Source of the DNA: JBGUVL01 sp964370395
GTDB taxonomy: Bacteria > Bacillota_I > Bacilli_A > Erysipelotrichales > Erysipelotrichaceae
Length of the DNA: 64,000 nucleotides
Direction: 5' to 3'
NCBI GenBank assembly: GCA_964370395.1
Contig: CAYJIZ010000003.1
Span: forward strand, 62,001 to 126,000
In this document: in pieces, positions 1 through 9,316 of the stretch
How the letters are laid out: every line of letters starts with the position of its first letter
How positions within the stretch are numbered: position 1 is the first letter of the stretch
The notes under the pieces: generated by a model
The model's database searches: none
Told to the model about the DNA's origin: nothing
The model's input: the letters and a program-made list of their open reading frames with translations, nothing else
Translations under genes and position numbers: made by a program

Positions 1-974
1 ACAGCATTCACTGCATTCACAATCGTTTTGTATTCTTCTTCCATAAAGAACGAATACTTCAACATCATTGCTGCACTTAAAATCGTACCAATTGGATTTG
101 CGATATCCATACCAGCAATATCAGGAGCACTACCATGAATCGGTTCGTACATTCCAAGTGTTGTTTCTCCTAATGAAGAAGACGGAATCGTACCAATCGT
201 TCCTGTAATCATACTCGCTTCATCACTTAAAATATCCCCAAACATATTTTCAGTTAAGATGACATCAAATTGAGAAGGATCTTTACACAATTGCATTGCT
301 GCATTATCAACATACATATGTGTTAGTGTTACTTCAGGGTACTCTTTTGCTACTTCTTCACTGACTTTACGCCATAAACGTGAAGAATCCAATACGTTTG
401 CTTTGTCAACAGAGCAAACTTTTTTATCGCGTAACATCGCTGTATCAAATGCTACTTTCGCAATACGACGAATTTCACTTTCGCTATACGCCATTATGTC
501 ACTCGCTACTAACTCGTTATTTTCCTCGTGGGTTTCGTGTTTCCCGAAGTAAATTCCTCCCGTTAATTCACGTACAACAATAAAATCAATACCACGATTT
601 ACAATTTCTTCTTTTAATGGACACGCCTCTTTTAATTGTGGAAACAATTGTGCAGGTCTCACATTCGCAAACAAACCTAATTGCGCACGAATTCCTAATA
701 ACGCTTTTTCAGGACGATTCGTACTTGGTTCTTTGTCCCATTTTGGTCCACCTACTGCTCCTAGTAACACACTGTCACTCGCTTTACATTTTACAATTGT
801 CTCTTCAGGAAGGCATTTTCCACAAGCATCTATCGCACATCCACCCGCTAACACTTCTTCATAAGAAAAGGTGTGTTGGTATTTTTCAGCTACGACATCA
901 AGCACTTTTAGCGCTTGTGTTACAATTTCAGGACCGATTCCATCCCCTTTGATTACCGCAATTTTCTTTTCCAT
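1..974 (-). CDS. leuB: 3-isopropylmalate dehydrogenase, cut by the left edge
   Basis: Catalyses the NAD-dependent oxidative decarboxylation of 3-isopropylmalate in leucine synthesis. The frame is open from the ATG at 974 to base 1 (about 324 codons, against a usual length near 355), so roughly the last 30 residues lie outside the window. Visible signatures are GDGIGPE near residue 10, the RELTGGIYFG substrate-binding segment, VDKANVL, and the TENMFGDILSDE metal-binding stretch, followed by GSAPDIAG. The start overlaps the leuD stop by one base (TAATG), which suggests translational coupling. It is the last visible gene of the leuS-leuACDB block. Confidence 0.95.
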   Translation of the reverse strand, partial: MEKKIAVIKGDGIGPEIVTQALKVLDVVAEKYQHTFSYEEVLAGGCAIDACGKCLPEETIVKCKASDSVLLGAVGGPKWDKEPSTNRPEKALLGIRAQLGLFANVRPAQLFPQLKEACPLKEEIVNRGIDFIVVRELTGGIYFGKHETHEENNELVASDIMAYSESEIRRIAKVAFDTAMLRDKKVCSVDKANVLDSSRLWRKVSEEVAKEYPEVTLTHMYVDNAAMQLCKDPSQFDVILTENMFGDILSDEASMITGTIGTIPSSSLGETTLGMYEPIHGSAPDIAGMDIANPIGTILSAAMMLKYSFFMEEEYKTIVNAVNA

Positions 975-1471
975 TACACAGTCCCCTTCTTTTTGTTTAC
1001 ATAATTCACAAGTCCATCTACTTCAATCATCTTTTGTAAGAATGGTGGAAATGGTTGTGCTTGGAATTTTGTATTTTTAGTAAGATTATAAATGAAACCA
1101 GTATCGAAATCCACCTCTACTTGGTCTCCTTCTTCAATGCCATCTACTGCTTCTTCACACTCCAAAATAGGAAATCCAATATTGATTGAATTACGATAGA
1201 AAATACGTGCAAAGGATTTTGCAATCACACAACTTACCCCAGCTGTTTTCAAACATAGTGGTGCATGTTCACGACTACTTCCACAACCAAAGTTTTTGCT
1301 TGCTACCATGATATCTCCAACCTTTAAACGTTGTGTAAACGTAGGATCAATATCAACCATGGCATGTTTCGCTAATTCTTGTGCATCAAATGAGTTTAAG
1401 TAACGTGCAGGAATGATAACATCAGTATCTACATTATCTCCATACTTTAAAACACTACCTTTCGCTTTCAT
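974..1471 (-). CDS. leuD: 3-isopropylmalate dehydratase, small subunit
   Basis: Swivel-domain subunit of isopropylmalate isomerase, partner of LeuC, converting 2- to 3-isopropylmalate. At 165 aa it matches the short archaeal/HACN-type LeuD, not the ~200 aa enterobacterial form. Typical motifs are DTDVIIPARYLN near residues 15-26 and GCGSSREHA at 62-70. It overlaps leuC upstream and leuB downstream by one base each through TAATG junctions, so the three are almost certainly translated in sequence. Confidence 0.95.
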   Translation of the reverse strand: MKAKGSVLKYGDNVDTDVIIPARYLNSFDAQELAKHAMVDIDPTFTQRLKVGDIMVASKNFGCGSSREHAPLCLKTAGVSCVIAKSFARIFYRNSINIGFPILECEEAVDGIEEGDQVEVDFDTGFIYNLTKNTKFQAQPFPPFLQKMIEVDGLVNYVNKKKGTV

Positions 1472-2748
1472 TACTTATTACCTCCTATTTTTTCTGGGTT
1501 TGCGATATAACCAGCAATCGCACTCGCTGCAGCCACTTCTGGTGAAGCAAGATAAATTAATGATTTGGTATCTCCCATACGACCAACAAAATTACGGTTT
1601 GTTGTAGAAACACATTTCTCACCATTTGCCATTACACCCATATGTCCACCCATACATGGTCCACAACTTGGTGTATTAAAAGCACATCCACTTTCAACAA
1701 ATATTTCTGCCAAACCTTCTTGAATACATTGCACAAAGATTTTTTGTGTTGCTGGAACAACCATAACACGAACGTTCTCATGCACTGTATGCCCTTTTAA
1801 AATCGCTGCTGCTTTACGTAAGTCAGACATACGTCCATTCGTACAAGATCCAATTACTACTTGATCGATGTACACTGGCTCTTCTTTTTCAATTTCATCA
1901 ATCGTATGTCCATTTTCTGGTAAATGTGGATACGCTACCGTTGGACGAATACTACTTAAGTCAATCGTAATAACTTGTTCGTATTGTGCAGCCTCATCCG
2001 CTTGATAAATAGTATAAGGTTTACTTGCATGCTTTTCTAAATAAGCAATCGTTTGTTCATCCACAGGGAAAATTCCATTTTTCGCTCCTGCTTCAATCGC
2101 CATATTACAAATGGTAAAACGATCATCCATACTTAAGTTAGCAATACCATCTCCACTGAATTCCATCGATTTATACAATGCACCATCCACACCAATTTTT
2201 GAGATGATGTGTAAGATGACATCTTTTCCACTTACGTATTTTCCTGGTTTCCCAGTTAATACAAATTGAATTGCGCTTGGTACTTTAAACCAAGATTCTC
2301 CTGTTGCCATACCAGCTGCAATATCAGTTGTACCCACTCCTGTTGAAAACGCTCCTAGCGCCCCATACGTACACGTATGCGAATCGGCACCAATGATTGC
2401 TTCTCCTGCTACAACAATCCCTTTTTCAGGTAAAATCGCATGTTCTACACCACATTTCCCTTGTTCCATATGGTGTGTCAAACATTGTTGTTTTGAAAAG
2501 TCACGGATTGATTTTGAATTTTCCGCACTCTTAATATCTTTGTTTGGCGTAAAATGATCAGGTACTAAAATCACTTTATCTTTATCAAATACTTCGTCTG
2601 CCATTTGTTTAAAAATCGGTAGAGCCATTGGACCAGTAATATCATTTGCCATTACCACATCCAATTTTGCCTCAATTAACTGCCCAGCAACTACTTTATC
2701 AAGTCCTGCATGCGCCGCTAAAATCTTTTGCGTCATAGTCATCCCCAT
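1471..2748 (-). CDS. leuC: 3-isopropylmalate dehydratase, large subunit
   Basis: Aconitase-superfamily catalytic subunit carrying the [4Fe-4S] cluster, working with LeuD in leucine synthesis. The 425 aa length and the N-terminus MGMTMTQKIL are typical of the shorter archaeal/clostridial LeuC type. Cluster ligands are visible as C302 in GSCTNGR and C362/C365 in SCGPCMGG. GADSHTCTYGALGAF near 120-134 is the family signature. It starts 2 nt after the leuA stop and overlaps leuD by 1 bp. Confidence 0.95.
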   Translation of the reverse strand: MGMTMTQKILAAHAGLDKVVAGQLIEAKLDVVMANDITGPMALPIFKQMADEVFDKDKVILVPDHFTPNKDIKSAENSKSIRDFSKQQCLTHHMEQGKCGVEHAILPEKGIVVAGEAIIGADSHTCTYGALGAFSTGVGTTDIAAGMATGESWFKVPSAIQFVLTGKPGKYVSGKDVILHIISKIGVDGALYKSMEFSGDGIANLSMDDRFTICNMAIEAGAKNGIFPVDEQTIAYLEKHASKPYTIYQADEAAQYEQVITIDLSSIRPTVAYPHLPENGHTIDEIEKEEPVYIDQVVIGSCTNGRMSDLRKAAAILKGHTVHENVRVMVVPATQKIFVQCIQEGLAEIFVESGCAFNTPSCGPCMGGHMGVMANGEKCVSTTNRNFVGRMGDTKSLIYLASPEVAAASAIAGYIANPEKIGGNK

Positions 2749-2750
2749 AA

Positions 2751-4433
2751 TTACGCCTCCCCTTTTATTTTCGCTTTTCCAATTAGTGCTCTATTGATTG
2801 CACTTACAAGCGCATGAATAGAAGCAGCAATAATATCGTCATTCACACCCACTCCAAAACGATCTTCTTCCATACAATCCATAATTTCCACATAAGCGAC
2901 TGCTTTTGAAGAAGAACCTTTGCTTAACGAATGTTCACTATAATCTAAAATATCAAATGTTAATCCTAAATTTTGACGCAATGCATTTGCTACCGCATCC
3001 AAACGTCCATTTCCATGTCCGATAATATCGCGTTTTGATCCATTGTATTTAATTGACAATGTTACCATCATATCTTCACTGCGAACAAAATGATAATCGA
3101 TCATTTCTAATGGTGAATTCAAATCCACAAACTCACTTTCAAAGATTTCAAAAATTTGTGCGGGTAATAACTCTGCATGTTTTTTATCTGAAACATCTTT
3201 GATGTAGTAAGAGAATCCTTCTCTAAATTTAGGTGGCAAATCAAATCCATAGTTATGGTGTAAAATATACGCAATTCCACCCTTACCACTTTGCGAATTA
3301 ATACGGATTACATCACTTTCGTATTCACGACCCACATCTTTTGGATCAATTGGTAAATAAGGTACGCTCCAACGTGACTCTTCTCTTTCTTCACGGTATG
3401 CCATTCCTTTCGCAATCGCATCTTGATGACTACCACTAAATGCAGCAAACACTAATTTACCTGCATAGGGTTGTCGCTCGTACACATGCATACGTGTTAC
3501 ACGCTCATAAATATCAACGACACGTGGCATGTTTGAGAAATCAAGTTTTGGATCCACTCCATGAGAATACATATTCAATGCCAATGTGATAATGTCGACA
3601 TTTCCAGTACGTTCTCCATTTCCAAATAAAGTACCTTCAATACGATCTGCACCAGCCAATAATCCTAATTCACTATCTGCAACCCCACATCCACGATCGT
3701 TATGCGGATGCAAAGAAATCGTTACACAATCACGTTTTTCCATATGATTTGACATGTATTCAATCTGGCTTGCATACACATGTGGAAGTGACATTTCTAC
3801 GGTAACTGGTAAGTTGATAATCAATTTGCGATCTTGAGTAGGTTCTAACACATTAATTACGGCATTACATACTTCTAATGCATATTCTACTTCTGTTCCC
3901 GTGAAACTTTCAGGAGAATATTCAAAACGGAAATTCCCTTCTGTCTCATTTGCCAAACGTTTGATTAACTCTGCCCCATTGACAGCAATTTGTTTAATCT
4001 CTTCCTTGCTCTTTTTAAATACTTGTTCTCTTTGCGCCAAACTTGTTGAATTATAAAAGTGAACAATTGCTTGTTTACAGCCTTCTAACGCTTCAAACGT
4101 CTTCTTAATGATGTGTTCACGTGCTTGTGTTAATACTTGTACACTCACATCATCAGGAATTAAATTTTCATCAATCAATTTACGCAAAAATGCATATTCT
4201 GTTTCACTTGCAGCTGGAAATCCTACTTCAATTTCTTTGAATCCAAGTTCTACCAACAATTGAAAAAACTTTACTTTCTCATCCAAACTCATCGGTGTAA
4301 CCAAAGATTGGTTTCCATCACGCAAATCGACACTACACCAAATCGGTGCTGTTTCAATGTATTCTTTTTTAGTCCATTCAAGACTTGTTTCAGGAGGCAT
4401 AAAATAACCTCTCTCGTATTTGTTAAAATTCAT
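2751..4433 (-). CDS. leuA: 2-isopropylmalate synthase (LeuA2 type)
   Basis: Condenses acetyl-CoA with 2-ketoisovalerate, the first committed step to leucine. The 560 aa length and the N-terminal FNKY segment point to the longer LeuA form found in actinobacteria, fungi and some Firmicutes. The metal-binding VDLRDGNQ is at 35-42, HPHNDRGCG lies in the TIM-barrel, and a C-terminal regulatory domain runs from about residue 430, probably giving leucine feedback inhibition. The start at 4433 has AAAGGGG six bases upstream. A second in-frame ATG (codon 12), also with AGAGG, is possible. It lies 41 bp after leuS with no terminator seen between them. Confidence 0.95.
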   Translation of the reverse strand: MNFNKYERGYFMPPETSLEWTKKEYIETAPIWCSVDLRDGNQSLVTPMSLDEKVKFFQLLVELGFKEIEVGFPAASETEYAFLRKLIDENLIPDDVSVQVLTQAREHIIKKTFEALEGCKQAIVHFYNSTSLAQREQVFKKSKEEIKQIAVNGAELIKRLANETEGNFRFEYSPESFTGTEVEYALEVCNAVINVLEPTQDRKLIINLPVTVEMSLPHVYASQIEYMSNHMEKRDCVTISLHPHNDRGCGVADSELGLLAGADRIEGTLFGNGERTGNVDIITLALNMYSHGVDPKLDFSNMPRVVDIYERVTRMHVYERQPYAGKLVFAAFSGSHQDAIAKGMAYREEREESRWSVPYLPIDPKDVGREYESDVIRINSQSGKGGIAYILHHNYGFDLPPKFREGFSYYIKDVSDKKHAELLPAQIFEIFESEFVDLNSPLEMIDYHFVRSEDMMVTLSIKYNGSKRDIIGHGNGRLDAVANALRQNLGLTFDILDYSEHSLSKGSSSKAVAYVEIMDCMEEDRFGVGVNDDIIAASIHALVSAINRALIGKAKIKGEA

Positions 4434-4474
4434 AAGTTCCCCTTTCTTGTGAAGGTAACTATTGTTTTAGCGAA

Positions 4475-6871
4475 TTATCCAACTACGATATTCACTAATT
4501 TACCTTTCACGACAATTACCTTGCGGATTGTTTTTCCTTCTAGTTGTGTTTGTACACCTTCTAGTTTAATCGCTTCTTCTTTGATTGTTTCATCATCACT
4601 GTCTTCAGCAATATTAAATTTACCACGTAATTTCCCATTTACCTGTACGACAACTTCTTTTTCACTTAATACAAGTTTACTTTCATCATAAACAGGCCAT
4701 GGTTCAAATGCGATACATTGCTTTCCAGTTAAGATGTGATACATCTCTTCCCCAACATGTGGAGCAATACAAGATAACATTTTAATAAAGTTTAATGCAT
4801 ATTCACGATAAACACTTTCTGCTTTATAACAATCATTAATGAAAATCATCATTTGTGATATTGCAGTATTCATGTTTAACGATTCGTAATCACTTGTTAC
4901 TTTCTTAACTGTGAAGTGGTAAGAGTAGTCTAAACTACCGTCATTCACATCGCTTAATTTATCCATTTCGATAAACAAACGATAGACACGATCTAAGAAT
5001 TTACGACTCCCTTCTACCGCTTTTTCAGACCAAGGTTTACTTGCTTCTAATGGTCCCATGAACATTTCATACAAACGTAATGTATCTGCTCCAAAAGCGT
5101 TTACGATATCATCAGGATTCACAACATTTCCTTTTGATTTCGACATTTTTTCTCCATTTTCACCTAAAATCATTCCTTGGTGGAATAATTTCTTAAATGG
5201 TTCTTTAACAGGAACATACCCTTTGTCATACAAGTAATTATTCCACATTCTTGAATACAATAAGTGCCCTACCGCATGTTCGCTACCACCAATGTATAAA
5301 TCAACTGGTAACCAATGCTCTAATAATTTTTTATTTGCGAATTCCTCTTCGTTATTTGGATCGATGTAACGTAAGAAATACCAACTTGATCCAGCACTTC
5401 CAGGCATGGTGCTCGTTTCGCGTTTGCCTTTTTTCCCATTTCTTTCAATGTTCACCCAATCACTTGCTTTTTCAAGTGGACTTGCACCTGAAGTAGAAGG
5501 ACTATAATCTTCTAAACTAGGTAATGTTAATGGCAATTCACTATCCTCTAACACTTCCACACTACCATCCTCGTTATGTACGATTGGAATCGGTTCTCCC
5601 CAGTAACGTTGACGAGCGAAGATCCATTCACGTAAACGGTAATTCACTTGTTGTTTTCCACATTTGTTTGCTTCTAAGAAAGCAATCATTGCAGCAATCG
5701 CATCTTCTTTGTTTAATCCATCTAAGAAGTCAGAATTAATATGTAATCCATCTTCTGTATACGCTTCTTCTTCAATGTTTCCACCTGCTAAAACAGGAAT
5801 AATTTCAATTTCAAACTTCTTCGCAAAAGCATAATCACGTTCATCATGAGCAGGAACTGCCATAATAGCACCTGTTCCATAGTTTGCTAATACGTAATCT
5901 GAAATCCAAATCGGTACTTTTTTTCCATTTACTGGATTAATAGCGTAAGCACCAGTGAAGACACCCGTTTTTTCTTTGTTTAATTCTGTTCTTTCTAACT
6001 CTGATTTACTAGCACACGCTTTTACATATGCTTCTACTGCTTCTTTCTGTGCATCACTAGTAATCTTAGCAACCAATTCATGTTCTGGTGCTAACACACA
6101 ATAAGTGGCACCAAATAACGTATCACAACGTGTTGTAAATACAGTAAATTTATCATCGAATCCATCTACTTTAAAATCAACGTGTGCACCGATGGATTTC
6201 CCAATCCAGTTACGTTGCATTTCTTTTGTTGAGTGTGGCCAATCAATTTCATCTAACCCTTCCAACAAGCGATCTGCATATTTTGGAATATCAATTACCC
6301 ACTGCATCATATTTTTACGAACTACTGGATAACCACCACGTTCACTTTTTCCATCGATGATTTCATCGTTTGCAAGTACCGTTCCCAATTCTTCACACCA
6401 GTTAACAGGAATGTTGACATGTCTCGCTAACCCATCCTTATAAAGTTGTTTAAAAATCCACTGGGTCCATTTGTAGTAACTAGGATCACATGTCGAAACC
6501 TGTTTGTCCCAATCCAATCCAAACCCTAACATTTTTAATTGACGTGTGAATGTCGCAATGTTTTCTAATGTGAATCCTTCAGGATGATTTCCTGTTTGAA
6601 TTGCGTATTGTTCTGCTGGTAACCCAAAAGAATCAAATCCCATTGGATGTAACACATTGTAACCTTGCATCATTTTCATACGACAAATAATATCACTGGC
6701 AGTGTATCCTTCTGGATGTCCAACATGTAAGCCTTGCCCTGATGGATAAGGAAACATATCAACTGCGTAAAATTTAGGTTTACTAAAATCCCAAACATCA
6801 CATACAAATGTTTTGTTTTCTTCCCAATACGCTTGCCATTTCTTTTCAATAATTTTATGATCAAATCCCAT
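4475..6871 (-). CDS. leuS: leucyl-tRNA synthetase
   Basis: Class I synthetase charging tRNA-Leu. At 798 aa it is the usual bacterial length. The ATP-binding HVGH motif is at 49-52, the KMSKS loop is near residue 575, and an editing (CP1) domain with the TTRCDTLFGA region lies around 245-260. The start has AGAAGGAG upstream. It is preceded by a Leu-specific T-box leader and followed directly by leuACDB, so one tRNA-sensing switch probably governs both charging and synthesis of leucine. Confidence 0.97.
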   Translation of the reverse strand: MGFDHKIIEKKWQAYWEENKTFVCDVWDFSKPKFYAVDMFPYPSGQGLHVGHPEGYTASDIICRMKMMQGYNVLHPMGFDSFGLPAEQYAIQTGNHPEGFTLENIATFTRQLKMLGFGLDWDKQVSTCDPSYYKWTQWIFKQLYKDGLARHVNIPVNWCEELGTVLANDEIIDGKSERGGYPVVRKNMMQWVIDIPKYADRLLEGLDEIDWPHSTKEMQRNWIGKSIGAHVDFKVDGFDDKFTVFTTRCDTLFGATYCVLAPEHELVAKITSDAQKEAVEAYVKACASKSELERTELNKEKTGVFTGAYAINPVNGKKVPIWISDYVLANYGTGAIMAVPAHDERDYAFAKKFEIEIIPVLAGGNIEEEAYTEDGLHINSDFLDGLNKEDAIAAMIAFLEANKCGKQQVNYRLREWIFARQRYWGEPIPIVHNEDGSVEVLEDSELPLTLPSLEDYSPSTSGASPLEKASDWVNIERNGKKGKRETSTMPGSAGSSWYFLRYIDPNNEEEFANKKLLEHWLPVDLYIGGSEHAVGHLLYSRMWNNYLYDKGYVPVKEPFKKLFHQGMILGENGEKMSKSKGNVVNPDDIVNAFGADTLRLYEMFMGPLEASKPWSEKAVEGSRKFLDRVYRLFIEMDKLSDVNDGSLDYSYHFTVKKVTSDYESLNMNTAISQMMIFINDCYKAESVYREYALNFIKMLSCIAPHVGEEMYHILTGKQCIAFEPWPVYDESKLVLSEKEVVVQVNGKLRGKFNIAEDSDDETIKEEAIKLEGVQTQLEGKTIRKVIVVKGKLVNIVVG

Positions 6872-6894
6872 TTTAACTCTCCTTCTATATAAAA

Positions 6895-6926
6895 TAAAAA
6901 CGCCCTTAGATTTACATCTAAGGACG
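6895..6926 (-). terminator. terminator of the leuS T-box leader
   Basis: An 11-bp stem with one mismatch (plus-strand arms 6901-6911 and 6916-6926, loop 6912-6915) is followed, in the minus direction, by a T-run at 6896-6900. It lies between the T-box motif and leuS, where a T-box attenuator is expected. Confidence 0.9.
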
Positions 6927-7116
6927 TTAAATTACGCGGTACCACCTTAGTTCATACATATACTGTATGCCCTTCATTATGCGTTAACGCCGCTTTACGT
7001 ATCGCTTATCGATAAGCTCCTTAACAAGTTCATCTCACATGTTACATAAGCTTTCACCAACCGCTTACTCTCTACCAGTTCATCATAAGATTACTACTTT
7101 AATTCATCGCTATATT
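6895..7116 (-). promoter_or_regulatory. T-box leader, leucine specific
   Basis: The conserved T-box (AAGGTGGTACCGCG on the minus strand) is at 6935-6948, just before a terminator. Upstream is a Stem I-like region with AGAGAGTAAGCGG and GGTTGGTGAAAGC elements. The likely specifier triplet is CUU (Leu), at 7026-7028, preceded by GAA exactly as the His specifier is in the second T-box of this window. Uncharged tRNA-Leu should stabilise the antiterminator and permit transcription of leuS and probably leuACDB. Confidence 0.93.
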
Positions 7117-7122
7117 GGAATT

Positions 7123-7150
7123 ATTATAACAAATTCTCATTTTTATGCAA
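7123..7150 (-). promoter_or_regulatory. promoter of the leuS T-box operon
   Basis: Minus-strand TTGCAT (7145-7150), 16-bp spacer and TATAAT (7123-7128). The -10 box contains the stop codon (7124-7126) of the preceding gene, so the promoter is built into the end of that gene. Confidence 0.75.
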
Positions 7151-8458
7151 TAGCAAATGAGCAATTAATGAAATTGTCTTTCTATAACAACCCTTTAGCA
7201 TCATCTTAATGATTTCTTCATCGGTTTGTTTCATTCCTTGTTTGGCTAACGTACATATATTTTGAATGGTATTTTCCACACCTTTTTCAATCAAACCGTC
7301 GCCGCCTTTGAACTCTTGTTTATTCTGGTACATATGGAAACCTAAAAACCCAGCGTCAATCGCACTTTGAATTTTCGCTGCACAACTAGCCTTCGCACCA
7401 TCACATACCATCCCTGATACGATTGCTAATGCATTCACAATCGTATGCGAAACACTCTTTAATTGTCTTGTTTCCAAATAAGCTATCGCAGCACCACTGG
7501 CAACACCAGCACTCACCACACCACAAAATGCACTTAAACGACCGATTCCCGCTTTTTGGTGTAAAGTGATTAGATTACTCAATGCCAAAGCACGATACAA
7601 CATTTCATCACTGTATTGTTTGCTTTGGGCATACACAATCACAGGTACAGAAGCACTGATCCCTTGATTACCACTTCCGGACACGATAATGACTGGTAAT
7701 TCACACCCATTCATACGCGCATCACTTGCCGCAGCCGCGTACGCCTTTGCCTTTACTTCAACACTATCTGGATAACTCTTTAATAATACTTGTCCAATAT
7801 TGGCACCATAATCATGAAGCAGTCCTTCTTTGGCAATGGCCATATTGTAAGTGATTTGTCGATCTAACATCGGTTTTAATAACGCCACATCCACATGTTC
7901 CACAAAATCAAAAATAGCATCTACACTTAACTTGAATGATTCCTTGCATTCTTCTTGTTTGGATTGTGATTTACAATCCAAAATCACTTCCTCATCTTTT
8001 TGAACATAAACGATATTGGTATGATAATCCACAATACGAACCTTCACAAAGTGATTGGCTCCTCTCATTTCAATGAACAAATCAAAAATATGATTTCCAT
8101 CCGCCAAACATACACTAATATTATCCTTTTCAAGAAAACGATGAATCTCCACTTTCTTTTCTTCGCTTACTTTTGCTAATACTTCTAACTTTTTGCTTGC
8201 ATCACCACAAACCACTCCTGCAGCAATCGCCGCTTTGATTCCTTTTAATTTGTCTGTGTTCGGTACGATAACACTCTTCACATTCTTTAAGATGTTTCCA
8301 CTCACTTGCAGTTTAATGCTTTGTACCTCTTCTTCTAACAATTGCTTTGCATAACTTGCTATGTAGGCGATTGCAATTGGTTCTGTACAGCCCATCGCTG
8401 GCACTAACTCACGCTTTAAAAGCGTAATATATTGTTTGTATTGCTCTGTTTTATCCAT
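7124..8458 (-). CDS. cyuA: L-cysteine desulfidase-like protein (UPF0597/CyuA family)
   Basis: Belongs to the serine dehydratase-alpha-like UPF0597 family. Characterised members (archaeal L-cysteine desulfidase, enterobacterial CyuA/YhaM) break cysteine down to pyruvate, ammonia and sulfide with an Fe-S cluster. Conserved cysteines fit this: GCTEP near residue 24, AFCGVVSAG, and CDGAKASC in the C-terminal half. SGSGNQG is also typical. I start at MDKTEQ (8458), where AGAGGA lies 8 nt upstream; an ATG 18 nt earlier is possible but lacks a ribosome site. The start overlaps the preceding gene by 8 bp. The exact substrate is inferred from the family. Confidence 0.85.
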   Translation of the reverse strand: MDKTEQYKQYITLLKRELVPAMGCTEPIAIAYIASYAKQLLEEEVQSIKLQVSGNILKNVKSVIVPNTDKLKGIKAAIAAGVVCGDASKKLEVLAKVSEEKKVEIHRFLEKDNISVCLADGNHIFDLFIEMRGANHFVKVRIVDYHTNIVYVQKDEEVILDCKSQSKQEECKESFKLSVDAIFDFVEHVDVALLKPMLDRQITYNMAIAKEGLLHDYGANIGQVLLKSYPDSVEVKAKAYAAAASDARMNGCELPVIIVSGSGNQGISASVPVIVYAQSKQYSDEMLYRALALSNLITLHQKAGIGRLSAFCGVVSAGVASGAAIAYLETRQLKSVSHTIVNALAIVSGMVCDGAKASCAAKIQSAIDAGFLGFHMYQNKQEFKGGDGLIEKGVENTIQNICTLAKQGMKQTDEEIIKMMLKGCYRKTISLIAHLLLHKNENLL

Positions 8459-8963
8459 TCTTTTGTCCTCTATCATCCACTTGTGGAAACTGTTGTAAGC
8501 ATTGTAGATATTGTCCTACACAAACAACATTTTGTAAATCATAAACATCCAGACCTTGGTATGCGCAAAGTTCATCCCATAACGCAGTACTTCCACTAAC
8601 ACAATAATAAGCGCTATTGGTATCAATACCAACTTCTATACAGTTCTTATTCTTTCCCCATAACAAAGCTTCCTCTTCTTTAAACAAAGAAGTATTTCTA
8701 CCTTCGTTTTTAAGCACTAACTTTTTAATGTTTAACGCTTTGTTTGGATCCACTTTCTCGCGACTGTATTCATTGTGCATAATATTAAATGCCACCATTT
8801 CAACAAACGCTTGATCTGTCGCTTCAATTACATCGTAATGCTTTTTTAAATAAGCTAACAATTGCTCCCCACTCTTACGGTTTGCTTGTAACGTATGTTT
8901 GTATTGATTGTATAATTGTGTAAAGTCTTCTAACTTTTCTTCACTCAATGGTTGTGTAATCAT
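8451..8963 (-). CDS. hypothetical protein next to cyuA
   Basis: 170 aa, cytosolic, no signal peptide or membrane segment, and no family that I recognise. It is largely charged and helical in the first 100 residues, with several cysteines and aromatic residues in the last third. It overlaps the cysteine desulfidase-like gene by 8 bp and has its own promoter upstream, so the two form an operon. A role linked to cysteine or sulfide handling is only a guess from position. Confidence 0.75.
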   Translation of the reverse strand: MITQPLSEEKLEDFTQLYNQYKHTLQANRKSGEQLLAYLKKHYDVIEATDQAFVEMVAFNIMHNEYSREKVDPNKALNIKKLVLKNEGRNTSLFKEEEALLWGKNKNCIEVGIDTNSAYYCVSGSTALWDELCAYQGLDVYDLQNVVCVGQYLQCLQQFPQVDDRGQKNG

Positions 8964-8992
8964 CGCTGTTTCTCCTACTTAATCCCGCTCTC

Positions 8993-9021
8993 ATTATAAC
9001 GTAGCTAAAAACGCAAGTAAA
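8993..9021 (-). promoter_or_regulatory. promoter of the hypothetical-cyuA operon
   Basis: Minus-strand TTTACT (9016-9021), 17-bp spacer, TATAAT (8993-8998), about 30 bp before the start codon. Confidence 0.7.
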
Positions 9022-9036
9022 TTAAGTTATTTACTT
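9015..9036 (-). terminator. weak AT-rich hairpin after the 71-aa gene
   Basis: Arms AAGTAAAT / ATTTACTT around a 6-nt loop, with TTTTT a few bases downstream on the minus strand. Its arm overlaps the -35 box of the next promoter. It could be a weak terminator or an operator. Confidence 0.35.
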
Positions 9037-9073
9037 TTTTAAAATAATGATGAAAGCTATCAATGCAACAAAA

Positions 9074-9289
9074 TTAATCCTCTTTTTCTAATCGTTGAAA
9101 CAAAACTGTTTTTTCTTTTAGTGAAATTTTTTTCACTTCAAATCCATATGCCATTAACTCTTTCTTAAACTTCAAAAAAGAATGGTCTATCGCTACTCCA
9201 GCAATTTGTTCCACTTCATCAAATGTCAACATCGTCGTTTCTTTCTGTTCATTTTGCATGTGTTCCCACAGCTTATCGTACTTACTCAT
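9074..9289 (-). CDS. small conserved hypothetical protein
   Basis: 71 aa starting at MSKYDKLW, chosen because the AAGGA upstream is too close to the earlier in-frame ATG at 9301. The pattern YDKLWEHM, LTFDEVEQIAG and IDHSFLKFKKEL is familiar from small Firmicutes proteins of unknown role, often with a winged-helix-like feel. Located 27 bp after the DUF1697 gene, so probably co-transcribed with it. Confidence 0.75.
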   Translation of the reverse strand: MSKYDKLWEHMQNEQKETTMLTFDEVEQIAGVAIDHSFLKFKKELMAYGFEVKKISLKEKTVLFQRLEKED

Positions 9290-9316
9290 TCTTTTATCCA
9301 TCCTTTTTAAATTCTA

